From Burkholderiales bacterium (GTDB lineage Bacteria > Pseudomonadota > Gammaproteobacteria > Burkholderiales > Burkholderiaceae_C): a stretch of DNA of 48,897 nucleotides. Shown here in pieces: positions 16,625 through 24,851 of this stretch. Under the pieces are notes generated by a model that saw nothing but the letters and a program-made list of their open reading frames with translations, was not told the origin of the DNA and did no database searches. Location: the NCBI GenBank assembly GCA_021732385.1, contig JAKFVA010000009.1, forward strand, positions 188,447 to 237,343, given 5' to 3'. The translations under genes were made by a program, and so were the position numbers. Each line of letters opens with the position of its first letter. The stretch's first letter is position 1.

Positions 16625-17398
16625 ATGCTTGCCCCTTGGTTAGCCCGTGCCGCCCACGCACTGCCCAGCCAGTGTGCGGTCTGCCATGCCTGGCCATCGC
16701 AAAGCATTTGCAGCGCCTGCCTTGACACATTTGCCACCACGCAGACGCGCTGCAGCCGCTGCGCACTGCCACTTCCGCCGCCACTGCCAGCGAACCTGGT
16801 GCTGCCTGCCGACCCTACCGCGCCCGGCCAGGCCCAGCACTCCCCACGCGTTTGTGGTACCTGCCTGCGCCAGGGCGCACCAGCGGCGTTGGGCACTTGC
16901 CTTGCGGCGGTGCCCTATGCCTACCCATGGTCGGGCTTGCTCACGCGCTTCAAATTCCGGGGTGAGCCGGGCCTGGCAGAGCGGCTGGCGGGCTTGATGC
17001 GGCAAATGCCGCAAGCCCAAACACTGCTGGACAACTGCGCGCTCGTGCTTCCTGTGCCGCTATCGCGCGAGCGATTGCGCGAGCGCGGCTTCAACCAGGC
17101 ATTGCTGTTGGCCCAAGCGCTGGCACCCACCAAAACCGAAGCCCATTTGCTACTGCGCATGCGCCATACCCGGCCCCAGAGTGAGTTGCCGCGCGCTCAA
17201 CGCTTGCAAAATCTGCAAGGCGTTTTTGGCCTGGAACCATTGCGAGCCAACGAAGTGGCAGGCCACCATGTGCTGCTGGTAGACGATGTAATGACCACTG
17301 GCACCTCTTTGCAAACCGCCGCCCAAACCTTGCGCCAGGCTGGCGCGAGGCAGGTGGATGCCCTGGTGCTGGCGCGCACGCCCGACTTGCCGGATTAA
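16625..17398 (+). CDS. comF: ComF family phosphoribosyltransferase-like protein
   Basis: A ~257-residue ComF/GntX-type protein. The N-terminus has paired cysteines that form a double zinc-finger-like region (CAVC, CSAC, CSRC, CGTC; residues ~17-95), and the C-terminal half is a type I phosphoribosyltransferase fold with RERGFNQALLLAQAL, RTRPQ-like TRPQSELPRAQRLQNLQGVF, and the PRPP loop VLLVDDVMTTGTS (~215-228). In naturally competent bacteria ComF helps import of transforming DNA; elsewhere its role is uncertain. ATG 16625 gives the usual family start; the frame is open to 16580. It diverges from the BioC-like gene over ~86 bp. Confidence 0.92.
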   Translation: MLAPWLARAAHALPSQCAVCHAWPSQSICSACLDTFATTQTRCSRCALPLPPPLPANLVLPADPTAPGQAQHSPRVCGTCLRQGAPAALGTCLAAVPYAYPWSGLLTRFKFRGEPGLAERLAGLMRQMPQAQTLLDNCALVLPVPLSRERLRERGFNQALLLAQALAPTKTEAHLLLRMRHTRPQSELPRAQRLQNLQGVFGLEPLRANEVAGHHVLLVDDVMTTGTSLQTAAQTLRQAGARQVDALVLARTPDLPD

Positions 17399-17439
17399 AC
17401 AATTTGGACAGGCCAACACGTCTAGCTTTTAAACATTGA

Positions 17440-17545
17440 GCGCTACAAATTCAATAGTAAAAAATAATAGCGGCACCCACACGTATCCATTGGCCTAAAG
17501 GCTCATTCAATAGTTAAAAACAACCCTGAAAGTTGCAAAATCGGT
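17440..17545. repeat. Left-end fragment of the 251-bp MITE-like element
   Basis: Positions 17441-17492 (CGCTACAAATTCAATAGTAA, then TAATAGCGGCACCCACACGT and CCATTGG) match the left ends of the two full copies at 398 and 30235. After about 100 bp the similarity fades and no right end is found, so this copy is truncated or decayed. It lies in the 269-bp spacer between comF and trmL. The rest of the spacer holds only a weak GGCGG/CCGCC hairpin followed by TTTT near 17580-17612. Confidence 0.6.
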
Positions 17546-17667
17546 AGCTCCAGTTAATTTTTGCCGTTTGTGGCTGTCTGGCGGCCCCAGGCGATTACCA
17601 AGCCGCCTTTTAATCTCTACACCATGTCCAGACAAGCCCCAACTTACTCAACAGCGACAATCCCGCC

Positions 17668-18129
17668 ATGTTTCAAGTGGTCCTTGTTGCGCCAGAAATC
17701 CCGCCCAATACCGGCAACATTATTCGGCTGTGCGCCAACACCGGTTGCGCACTGCATTTGATAGAACCCCTGGGTTTTGCGCTGGATGACAGGCAGTTGC
17801 GCCGTGCCGGACTCGACTACCACGAGTACGCCAGCCTGAAAACCCACGCCAATTGGCAGGCCTTCTTGCAAGCCTGCCAACCCGACCCCGCCAGACTGTG
17901 GGCCTACACCACTCACGCCAGTGCGCCCGCATTTGCGGCGCATTACCGTCCTGGCGACTGGCTGGTGTTTGGCAGTGAAACCCAGGGCCTCGCGCCCGCT
18001 TTGCGCGAGACAATTGCGCCACAGCAGCGCGTGCGTTTGCCAATGCGCGCAGGCCAGCGCAGCCTGAATTTGTCAAACGCCGTGGCTGTGGCCGTATTTG
18101 AGGCCTGGCGGCAAAACGGCTTTGCCTAA
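17668..18129 (+). CDS. trmL: tRNA (cytidine(34)-2'-O)-methyltransferase
   Basis: A 153-residue SPOUT (trefoil-knot) methyltransferase of the YibK/TrmL type, which methylates the ribose of the wobble base of tRNA-Leu. Start VVLVAPEIPPNTGNIIRLCANTG, middle LGFALDDRQLRRAGLDYHEY and the three family motifs at the C-terminus GDWLVFGSETQGL and RSLNLSNAVAVAVFEAWRQ are all complete. Length equals the family norm. It follows comF on the same strand after a spacer containing a repeat fragment, so it probably has its own promoter. Confidence 0.97.
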   Translation: MFQVVLVAPEIPPNTGNIIRLCANTGCALHLIEPLGFALDDRQLRRAGLDYHEYASLKTHANWQAFLQACQPDPARLWAYTTHASAPAFAAHYRPGDWLVFGSETQGLAPALRETIAPQQRVRLPMRAGQRSLNLSNAVAVAVFEAWRQNGFA

Positions 18130-18407
18130 AAACAACAACCGATTCACCAATGCGCGGCACCCGGCGACTTTTGCAGCGCAACACCAATTGATTGAACTCC
18201 GGCAAAGGCGCTGGCTCACAAGCTGTATAGCCATACTGGTGGTGGTGCAAGTGCCAAGCTCAAACGCAAAAGACTTTTTAGATATTTGAATTTATTGGTA
18301 AGAATACTAGCTTGACACCGACTGACAGTTTCAGTAGGAAATTTCAGCAAGTCTGATTTTTCATTTGTTTGAAACTTGTTTTTATATGTCTTGAAAGGAC
18401 ACTCACC

Positions 18408-18620
18408 ATGAAATCCAACTTCACCGCTATTGCCCTGATTTCCATCGCCGCTTTTGCCGGTACCAACAGCTTTGCCGGCAGCGGCAATGACGACAAAGCA
18501 GCCGTGGCTACCCAGTCGGTCACCAGTGTCCAAGTGACCACCGCACCTGCCCCCGCGTCTGATTTTGACCCGCAAATCAACATCCGCGTTGGCAACGAAT
18601 ACCCGCTATTCAGCGCTTAA
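18408..18620 (+). CDS. Small exported protein of unknown function
   Basis: A 70-residue protein with a clear signal peptide (MKSNFTAIALISIAAFAGTN, cleavage likely after NSFA), leaving a mature chain of about 47 residues without cysteines: GSGNDDKAAVATQSV, a Thr/Val/Ala/Pro stretch and a Tyr/Phe-containing end. It is not recognised as a known family. GAAAGGA eight bases before the ATG supports this start over the in-frame ATG at 18369. It is followed by a strong terminator, so it forms a single-gene unit, typical of highly expressed small envelope proteins. The 278-bp spacer before it holds an isolated TTGACA (18312) but no convincing -10. Confidence 0.6.
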   Translation: MKSNFTAIALISIAAFAGTNSFAGSGNDDKAAVATQSVTSVQVTTAPAPASDFDPQINIRVGNEYPLFSA

Positions 18621-18665
18621 ATAAAAAGTGGTATCAGCGGGCGGGCTGTGTCGGCCCATCCGCTC

Positions 18666-18712
18666 AAAACCGCCATCACGCACAAGCCCAAGTGCACGAT
18701 GGCGGTTTTTTT
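18666..18712 (+). terminator. Strong intrinsic terminator after the small exported protein
   Basis: A perfect 12-bp stem AAAACCGCCATC / GATGGCGGTTTT with a 20-base loop that can pair further (GCAC/GTGC), followed by TTT. It also offers a TTTT end on the other strand and so may stop the convergent MaoC gene as well. Confidence 0.9.
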
Positions 18713-18753
18713 ACGCCTATCGATTGGCAACGCCAAAGGCGTGCCTACCTGAC

Positions 18754-19224
18754 TTACCTGTAGTAACGCACCAGCGACTGCGCCACACACACCGGCTTGG
18801 CCACGCCTTCGCGCTCAATGACCACGTCCCAGGTCAGTTGCACGCAGGCCGCCGGGTTACTGGCGTCCACCGCATCGCAGGCCAACAGCTTGAGGCGGCC
18901 ACGCAGGCGACTGCCCACCGGCACCGGCGCCATAAAACGCACTTTGTTCAAGCCATAGTTCACGCCCATGCCGAAAGGGGTGAGTGCAATGCATTGCTCA
19001 AAAAAAATCGGCAGCAACGAAAGCGTCAAAAAACCGTGGGCAATGGGCGCGCCAAACGGCCCGGCCTTGGCTTTTGCTTCATCCACATGAATCCACTGGT
19101 GGTCACCCGTGGCTTGGGCAAACTGGTTGATTTGTGGCTGGTTGATGGGCACCCAGTCACTCACCGCCACCTCTTGCCCAATGCACTCGGCCAATGCCTG
19201 TGCGCTGTCAAATGTCTTGACCAA
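18754..19224 (-). CDS. MaoC-like (R)-specific enoyl-CoA hydratase
   Basis: A 156-residue hotdog-fold protein of the MaoC/PhaJ-NodN family. The catalytic hydratase motif is intact: FAQATGDHQWIHVDEAKA followed by GPFGAPIAHGFLTLSLL (Asp and His of the active site, residues ~40-70). Such enzymes hydrate trans-2-enoyl-CoA to (R)-3-hydroxyacyl-CoA, feeding polyhydroxyalkanoate or fatty acid metabolism. The start is TTG at 19224; the only ribosome site in front is a run of nine G (19229-19237) that begins directly after the parA stop codon, so translation is probably coupled to parA. Confidence 0.9.
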   Translation of the reverse strand: MVKTFDSAQALAECIGQEVAVSDWVPINQPQINQFAQATGDHQWIHVDEAKAKAGPFGAPIAHGFLTLSLLPIFFEQCIALTPFGMGVNYGLNKVRFMAPVPVGSRLRGRLKLLACDAVDASNPAACVQLTWDVVIEREGVAKPVCVAQSLVRYYR

Positions 19225-19237
19225 AATACCCCCCCCC

Positions 19238-19855
19238 TTATTCGTCCAGCCAACGGCACAGGTTTTGCCATTGCGTTAGGTCTTTTTCCACCCGATGCGG
19301 TGCGACATCAAACAATGTAAGGCCGCGCGCACACAGGTGGACATAGTTTTGCGTGTCGCGCAGATAACCCAGCACGGGCAGTTTCAGGCTGTCGACAAAT
19401 TCTTGTAGCTTCTCAGCTGCAATGGTGCGCGCATCAACCCGCATGCCGACAATGCCGACGTTGAGCTTGTCAGCGCCGCGGTATTCGGCTAACTGGTCAA
19501 TGAAATTGCGGGCAGCGTAAATGTCAAAAATACTGGGCTGCAACGGCACAATCACTTTGTCGGCCATTTTCAGCACGTCTTTGTAGCGCCAGCCGTGCAG
19601 CCCGGCGGGCGTGTCCAGCACCACATGGGTGGTGCCTTTGGGTGGCTTCACAATCACATCGGCATTGAGCTCCCAGGTGGAGATGGGGCGGGCAGCAGGC
19701 GGGCGCAGGCTCAGCCAAAGGCGTGAGGACTGCTGGCGATCGGCGTCGCCCAGCAACACCTTGTGGCCCTGCATGGCGTAGTAGCCAGCCACATTGGTGG
19801 ACAGCGTCGATTTGCCGACGCCGCCTTTTGGATTGGCAATTACAACAACAGTCAT
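19238..19855 (-). CDS. Orphan ParA-family ATPase
   Basis: A ~205-residue deviant-Walker ATPase of the ParA/MinD class. Walker A is NPKGGVGKST (residues ~8-17), the switch I/Walker A' region has LLGDADRQQSSRLWL, and Walker B is HVVLDTPAG. The size and lack of an N-terminal helix-turn-helix resemble small type Ib ParA or chromosome-encoded orphan ParAs; no parB or parS is seen nearby. ATG 19855 is chosen because GGAG stands seven bases before it. Such orphans may position protein complexes or organelles; the only operon partner is the MaoC hydratase, which raises the possibility of a role with PHA granules, but that is speculative. Confidence 0.85.
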   Translation of the reverse strand: MTVVVIANPKGGVGKSTLSTNVAGYYAMQGHKVLLGDADRQQSSRLWLSLRPPAARPISTWELNADVIVKPPKGTTHVVLDTPAGLHGWRYKDVLKMADKVIVPLQPSIFDIYAARNFIDQLAEYRGADKLNVGIVGMRVDARTIAAEKLQEFVDSLKLPVLGYLRDTQNYVHLCARGLTLFDVAPHRVEKDLTQWQNLCRWLDE

Positions 19856-19970
19856 GTCAGACTCCATTTACATGCCCGCACATTATGGTAGTTTCAACCC
19901 GGTGTAGGCAATCTCACGCTATGAAGATTGCAGCAAATCGGCACCAAAACCTTAAACCAGAGCACCCGCC

Positions 19971-21875
19971 ATGGAACACGCCCCGGCTTGGCTGATTAAC
20001 AGCTTAATTTATCTCAGCGCCGCCGTGATTGCGGTGCCGCTGTCCAAGGCGCTTGGCCTGGGCACCATCATTGGCTACCTGGCCGCTGGCATGGCTATTG
20101 GCCCCTGGGGCCTGGGCTTGGTGACGAATGTGGACGACATCCTGCACTTTGCCGAATTTGGCGTGGTGCTGATGCTGTTTTTGGTGGGGCTGGAGCTTGA
20201 GCCTAAACGCCTATGGAGTCTGCGGCGGCCCATTTTTGGCTGGGGCAGCGCACAGGTGGTGGCTTGCACCGTATTGCTGTTTGCTGCGGGCCTGTTGCTG
20301 GGCACGCGCTGGCAGGTTGCGCTGGTGGCTGCCCTGGGCTTGGCACTCTCGTCTACCGCCATTGCGCTGCAAGTCATGGGCGAGCGCAACCTGCTGCCCA
20401 CCCGTTCGGGGCAGGCTGGTTTTTCGATTCTGCTGTTTCAGGACGTAGCCGCTATTCCCATCCTGGCACTGCTGCCCTTGCTGGGTAGCGGCTTGGCAGG
20501 CGGCGCATCAAGCGCCACGCCGGAGCCAGCCCAGCAGGCATTGCAAGCGCTGCAGATAATTGCCGTGGTGGCGGGCATCATCATTGGCGGGCGCTTGCTG
20601 CTGCGCCCCTTGCTGCGCTGGATTGCGGCCAGCCACACACCCGAGATCTTTACTGCCGCCTCATTGCTCCTCGTGGTGGCTATTGCCGCGCTGATGCAAC
20701 TGGTGGGCCTGTCAATGGCGCTGGGTGCATTTTTGGCTGGCGTGCTGCTGGCTGACAGCGAATACCGGCGCGAACTGGAAACCGATATCGAGCCTTTCAA
20801 AGGCCTTCTGCTGGGCCTGTTCTTCATTGCCGTGGGCATGAGCATTGACTTTGGTGTACTGATTGCATCGCCCGTCGCAATGGCTTTGCTGGTGCTGGGT
20901 TTTCTCGGCCTGAAACTGGCGCTAATTTACGGCCTGGCCCGCGCCATGGGCCTGCCGTTTCAGGAGCGCCCGGTGTTTGCGCTGCTGCTGGCACAAGGCG
21001 GCGAGTTTGCGTTTGTGGTGTTTCAGGCAGCGGTTGGTGCCCAGGTCATGCCCAGCGCCACCGCGTCCTTGTTGATCGGCGCGGTGGCGCTGTCCATGCT
21101 GCTCACGCCACTACTGCTGGTGGCCATCGACAAACTGCTGCTGCCGCGCTGGGCGCACTGCGACGCGCCCGAAATGGATGAGATTGCCGAACCGCAGGCT
21201 GCCCCCATCATCATTGCCGGCTTTGGCCGCTACGGGCAAATCATTGGCCGACTGCTACTGGCACACGACATCCCTGCCACCGTACTCGACCACGACGCCG
21301 AAACCATTGAAGTGGCGCGCGCTTTTGGCTACCGCGTGTTTTATGGCGACGCCACCCGGCTCGATTTGCTGCGCACCGCTGGCGCTGCCCAGGCAAAAAT
21401 CCTGGTGGTTGCGGTAGATGATGTTGACCAGTGTCTCAAGCTAGTGGAACTGGCCCAAGCGCATTTTCCGCAGCTTGAACTGGTGGTGCGCGCCCGCGAC
21501 GTAACGCACTGGCACCAGCTGCGCGAACGCGGCGTCATGCGTGTCACGCGCGAGGTGTTTGAGTCCAGTCTGGAAAGCGCTCGCTGCGTGCTTGAGCTGG
21601 CAGGCCACAGCCCCACGCAAGCCGCACAAGCCACGCAGCAATTTCGCCTGCACAACCTGGCGCTGTTTGAGCAAATGCACCCACATTACAAAGACCGCAG
21701 CAAACTCATTGCTGTAGCCACCCAGGGGCGTCAGCAGTTGCAGGCGCAAATGGCGCAAGAACGGGAGGCGCGCATGGCGCAGGCAAGCAACCAGAACCAT
21801 GAGACACACAACGCAAACGTGCAGGGTGAACCGCAATCGCAATCGCAATCGCAATCGCAATCGCCCGCCGCATGA
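19971..21875 (+). CDS. Monovalent cation:proton antiporter-2 (CPA2/Kef) with RCK domain
   Basis: A 634-residue membrane antiporter of the KefB/KefC type. Residues ~1-385 form about twelve helices with the CPA2 signatures LGLGTIIGYLAAGMAIGP, LVGLELEPKRLW, SILLFQDVAAIP and GLFFIAVGMSIDF. A TrkA-N/RCK NAD-binding domain follows (~410-530: IIIAGFGRYGQIIGRLLL, FYGDATRLDLLRTAGA). The C-terminus ends in a low-complexity QSQSQSQSQS stretch encoded by five GCAATC hexamers (21833-21862). It probably exports K+ or Na+ in exchange for protons; glutathione gating as in KefC is not proven. No KefF/KefG-like ancillary gene is adjacent. It is divergent from parA. Confidence 0.93.
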   Translation: MEHAPAWLINSLIYLSAAVIAVPLSKALGLGTIIGYLAAGMAIGPWGLGLVTNVDDILHFAEFGVVLMLFLVGLELEPKRLWSLRRPIFGWGSAQVVACTVLLFAAGLLLGTRWQVALVAALGLALSSTAIALQVMGERNLLPTRSGQAGFSILLFQDVAAIPILALLPLLGSGLAGGASSATPEPAQQALQALQIIAVVAGIIIGGRLLLRPLLRWIAASHTPEIFTAASLLLVVAIAALMQLVGLSMALGAFLAGVLLADSEYRRELETDIEPFKGLLLGLFFIAVGMSIDFGVLIASPVAMALLVLGFLGLKLALIYGLARAMGLPFQERPVFALLLAQGGEFAFVVFQAAVGAQVMPSATASLLIGAVALSMLLTPLLLVAIDKLLLPRWAHCDAPEMDEIAEPQAAPIIIAGFGRYGQIIGRLLLAHDIPATVLDHDAETIEVARAFGYRVFYGDATRLDLLRTAGAAQAKILVVAVDDVDQCLKLVELAQAHFPQLELVVRARDVTHWHQLRERGVMRVTREVFESSLESARCVLELAGHSPTQAAQATQQFRLHNLALFEQMHPHYKDRSKLIAVATQGRQQLQAQMAQEREARMAQASNQNHETHNANVQGEPQSQSQSQSQSPAA

Positions 21876-21885
21876 CAATCACGCC

Positions 21886-22524
21886 ATGAATGCAATCACC
21901 AATTGGAGCGAGTGGCTGCGCTTTGGCGTCGAGGCGCTGGCTACCGGGGCCTTTGCGCTGTCGGGCGCCATGGAGGCGGCGCGTAAACGGCTCGACGCGG
22001 TGGGCGTGTGCGTGGTGGCGTTTTTAGCCGCATTTGGCGGCGGCACCCTGCGCGACCTGCTGCTGGATCAGCGGCCGTTCTTTTGGGTGCGCCACGTCGA
22101 GCTGCTGTGGGCCGTGCTGGCAGTTTGCCTGTTGGCCATGCTGTTTATGCGGCGGCGGCATTTTGATCCGACCGAACGCGCCATCCAGTGGCCCGACGCG
22201 CTGGGCCTTGGCCTGTTTGCTGCCGTGGGTGTAGCCCAGGCGATGCAAAGCGAGCTACCAGCGCTGGTGGCGGTGCTGATGGGCGTGATTACAGGCGTGT
22301 TTGGTGGTGTGCTGCGTGACATTGTGTGCAATGAGATCCCCACTGCCTTTCGCGACCACCGACCCTACGCGGTTTGTGCGTTTGCCGGTGGCTGGGTTTA
22401 CGTGGGGTTGTTGCACATAGGCCAGCCAGGGCCACCCGCGCTACTGGCCTGCGTCGTCGTTACTGCGGGCCTGCGCGGCCTGGCTTTGTGGCGCAACTGG
22501 CAGATTCCAGCCTGGCGCCATTGA
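21886..22524 (+). CDS. UPF0126 family membrane protein (YicG/TRIC-like)
   Basis: A 212-residue seven-helix protein with two repeats of the PF03458 domain: ALSGAMEAARKRLDAVGV, AAFGGGTLRDLLLDQRPFFWV in the first and GVITGVFGGVLRDIVCNEIP in the second. The fold is related to TRIC cation channels; some members are linked to glycine uptake, but the substrate here is unknown. ATG 21886 follows the Kef gene by 10 bp, so the two are probably co-transcribed. The frame is also open upstream through the hexamer repeat, which is an accident of that repeat. The stop overlaps a PIN-domain gene remnant. Confidence 0.9.
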   Translation: MNAITNWSEWLRFGVEALATGAFALSGAMEAARKRLDAVGVCVVAFLAAFGGGTLRDLLLDQRPFFWVRHVELLWAVLAVCLLAMLFMRRRHFDPTERAIQWPDALGLGLFAAVGVAQAMQSELPALVAVLMGVITGVFGGVLRDIVCNEIPTAFRDHRPYAVCAFAGGWVYVGLLHIGQPGPPALLACVVVTAGLRGLALWRNWQIPAWRH

Positions 22525-22678
22525 CACCAATGTGCTGACGTCGGCATACGCGCAACGGCCGGTTATCGCAGGCAATATCAAGCACTTTCTGTCGCAGACA
22601 GATGTTGTGGCGCTGACACCTGCGCGATGGTTGACGCAACCGTTAACAACCCAAGCGCGAGAACCGTCGTTGATTTAG
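22520..22678 (+). pseudogene. Remnant of a PIN-domain (VapC-like) toxin gene with internal deletion
   Basis: In one frame the sequence reads IDTNVLTSAYAQ, the usual beginning of a PIN domain with its first catalytic Asp, and then goes straight to RPVIAGNIKHFLSQ and VVALTPARWLTQ, which resemble the last third of PIN-domain toxins. The ~80-100 residues between are absent, with the other catalytic acidic residues. There is no start codon. It begins inside the stop region of the UPF0126 gene. No antitoxin gene is seen. The assignment rests on short motifs. Confidence 0.5.
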
Positions 22679-22860
22679 CACGGGCATTTTGGCTTGCGCT
22701 GTGGTCTGATGCGGCAAGCTGAGCGCGGTAGCGGTGCTTTTTCCAGGGTGCGCTCCAGCACAGACCGCTCCATTTGCGTTTGATAGCATCGGTTTTGGTT
22801 ACCAGCTCTGAATGCCATCCAATGCCAGCCCTAGCGCAGCAACAAATCCAGCCCACAGGC

Positions 22861-23074
22861 GTAAAAACCGTCAGCAGCATGGCACTTACAACCCAGTCAC
22901 GGCTATGCACCATTGCTGCCAGTGCCGACATAACGCAAGCTGCGCAACTGCTGTCGAACACGCAAACCGCTGGGCGTGCTGAATGCCCGTGACGCCTTAC
23001 GCGAGCTGCTTGAAAATGAAATCTACCAAGAATCGCTGCTGCGCGACTATGTGATGGGGGTGGGCTACCGCTAG
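22861..23074 (+). pseudogene. Remnant of a CBS-domain gene
   Basis: Frame one (22861-22968) reads VKTVSSMALTTQSRLCTI and SADITQAAQLLSNTQ, the beginning of a CBS domain; then the frame changes and 22970-23074 reads LGVLNARDALRELLENE ending LLRDYVMGVGYR, the end of a CBS-domain protein. The middle of the domain is missing and the parts are in different frames. The stretch 22679-22860 between this and the PIN remnant shows nothing I can identify on either strand. Confidence 0.5.
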
Positions 23075-23135
23075 GTACGCTGGCCTACAGTGTGAATTCA
23101 TTTTGCAGCGCTCTCAGTACAAATCAAGGCCCGCC

Positions 23136-23534
23136 ATGACTGATGAATACCCCCCCTTAAGCCCAGCCCAGGCCGAGCCCAGTGCCGCTGAGCGTATGCA
23201 CTTGCGCAACCTGGCGCTGGCGCGCTGGCAAAACGAAGGCGAGCCAGATGGAGCGCATCTGCCGCCCACGCAGAGCGACGCCGCACAGTGCAACCAACCC
23301 GCCGACAGCACGGAGTGGGTGCAATTGCGCATTCGCGTGATTGCGCTGGAGAATTTGGTGATTGCGCTGCTGGCCGAGGCCTCCGGCCAACAACTGGCCC
23401 TTGCGCGTGAAATGGCGGCCTACATTTCGCCGCGGGAAGGCTACACACCGCATCCGCTGACGCTGCGAGCCGCCCATGAAATGCGCAGCCTGGTAGACCG
23501 CGCTGACCGCTTCCTGCCCACGCCAGCCAGTTGA
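23136..23534 (+). CDS. Hypothetical protein, 132 residues
   Basis: Not recognised as a known family. The predicted protein is soluble, with a Pro/Glu/Ala-rich start, a helix with MHLRNLALARWQNEGEPDG, a central amphipathic helix LRIRVIALENLVIALLAEA, then AREMAAYISPREGYTPHPLTLRAAHEM and a charged end. The pattern of two helices around a short hydrophobic core suggests a small helical protein, possibly oligomeric. Codon use looks like that of neighbouring genes (G/C-rich third positions), which supports real coding. The ATG at 23136 is preferred over the open frame from 23103. It converges with the thiolase gene 47 bp away. Confidence 0.6.
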   Translation: MTDEYPPLSPAQAEPSAAERMHLRNLALARWQNEGEPDGAHLPPTQSDAAQCNQPADSTEWVQLRIRVIALENLVIALLAEASGQQLALAREMAAYISPREGYTPHPLTLRAAHEMRSLVDRADRFLPTPAS

Positions 23535-23581
23535 ACGCGCCATGCGCCGCTTTCACATCTACCGCCACAACCCCGCAGCCA

Positions 23582-24784
23582 TCACACCCGCTCTAGCACC
23601 ACCGCAATTCCCTGTCCCACGCCAATGCACATGGTGCACAGCGCGTAGCGGCCCTGGATTTTGTGCAGTTGGTTGACTGCTGTAGTAGCCAACCGCGCAC
23701 CGCTGGCACCTAATGGGTGGCCCAGGGCAATAGCGCCGCCATTGGGGTTCACGCGCGGGTCGTTGTCTTGCAAGCCCAGCAGGCGCAGCACGGCCAAGCC
23801 TTGCGCGGCAAAGGCTTCATTCAGTTCAATCACATCCATTTGCGCCAGCGTCAGGCCGGTGAGTGCCAGCACTTTTTGCGTGGCCGGTGCCGGGCCAATG
23901 CCCATGATGCGCGGGGCCACGCCGACCGTGGCCATGCCCACCACACGGGCCTTGGGCGTGAGGCCGTTTTTGACGGCGGCGGCTTCGCTGGCCAGCAGCA
24001 AGGCGCAGGCACCGTCGTTGACGCCGCTGGCGTTGCCCGCCGTCACAGTGCCGCCCTCGCGAACCACGCCCTTGAGCTTGGCCAGCGCTTCCAGGCTGGT
24101 GGCACGCGGGTGCTCGTCCTGGCTGACCAGCAATGGCTCGCCCTTCTTTTGCGCCACGCTGACGGGCGTAATTTCGGCATCAAAGTAACCCGACTTTTGC
24201 GCCGCCACCGCCTTGAGCTGGCTGGCCAGCGCCATGGCGTCCTGGTCGGCGCGGTTGATGTTGTAGTCATCGGCCACGTTTTCGGCGGTTTCTGGCATGG
24301 CGTCCACGCCATATTGCGCCTTCATCAGCTTGTTCACAAAACGCCAGCCGATGGTGGTGTCGTGCACGGTGTTGGCGCGGCTGAATGCGCTTTCGGCTTT
24401 GGGCATGACAAAAGGCGCACGGCTCATGCTTTCCACCCCACCCGCAATCATCAAGGTGGCATCACCACAGCGTATGGCGCGCGATGCCGTGCCTATTGCG
24501 TCCAGGCCCGAGCCACACAGGCGGTTTACCGTGCCACCGGGCACATCCATAGGCAGGCCCGCCAGGAGCGCGGCCATGCGCGCCACATTGCGGTTGTCCT
24601 CGCCAGCCTGGTTGGCGCAGCCGTAAATCACGTCTTCTACAGCCTGCCAGTCCACGCCAGGGTTGCGCGCCATCAGCGCCTTGATGGGCAGTGCCGCCAA
24701 ATCGTCAGTGCGTATGCTCGACAAAGCACCGCCATAGCGGCCAAAAGGGGTGCGAATGGCATCGCAAATAAAGGCGTGGTTCAT
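23582..24784 (-). CDS. pcaF: Acetyl-CoA acyltransferase, probably 3-oxoadipyl-CoA thiolase
   Basis: A 400-residue thiolase with all catalytic parts: the nucleophilic Cys in TVNRLCGSGLDAI (~90), NEAFAAQGLAVLR, GGAIALGHPLGASGAR (His) and CTMCIGVGQGIA (second Cys). The segment DVIYGCANQAGEDNRNVARMA (shown in part: IYGCANQAGEDNRNVARM) is characteristic of PcaF, which cleaves 3-oxoadipyl-CoA to succinyl-CoA and acetyl-CoA at the end of the beta-ketoadipate pathway for aromatic degradation. No other pca genes are adjacent, so use for phenylacetate or another acyl-CoA is possible. It is divergent from the DUF1841 gene over 67 bp. Confidence 0.9.
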   Translation of the reverse strand: MNHAFICDAIRTPFGRYGGALSSIRTDDLAALPIKALMARNPGVDWQAVEDVIYGCANQAGEDNRNVARMAALLAGLPMDVPGGTVNRLCGSGLDAIGTASRAIRCGDATLMIAGGVESMSRAPFVMPKAESAFSRANTVHDTTIGWRFVNKLMKAQYGVDAMPETAENVADDYNINRADQDAMALASQLKAVAAQKSGYFDAEITPVSVAQKKGEPLLVSQDEHPRATSLEALAKLKGVVREGGTVTAGNASGVNDGACALLLASEAAAVKNGLTPKARVVGMATVGVAPRIMGIGPAPATQKVLALTGLTLAQMDVIELNEAFAAQGLAVLRLLGLQDNDPRVNPNGGAIALGHPLGASGARLATTAVNQLHKIQGRYALCTMCIGVGQGIAVVLERV

Positions 24785-24851
24785 GGCTTCGTGACGTAAA
24801 AATTAAGGCCTGGGTTCAGGCGGTTCTTGCATTCTGACGTATCCTGCGCGC

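Noticed and set aside
23540-23680. A frame starting MRRFHIYRHNP that resembles the first residues of succinate dehydrogenase iron-sulfur subunit.
   Set aside because: The match is about ten residues, then the frame runs antisense into the thiolase gene and stops; no iron-sulfur cysteines follow. Probably chance or a tiny remnant.
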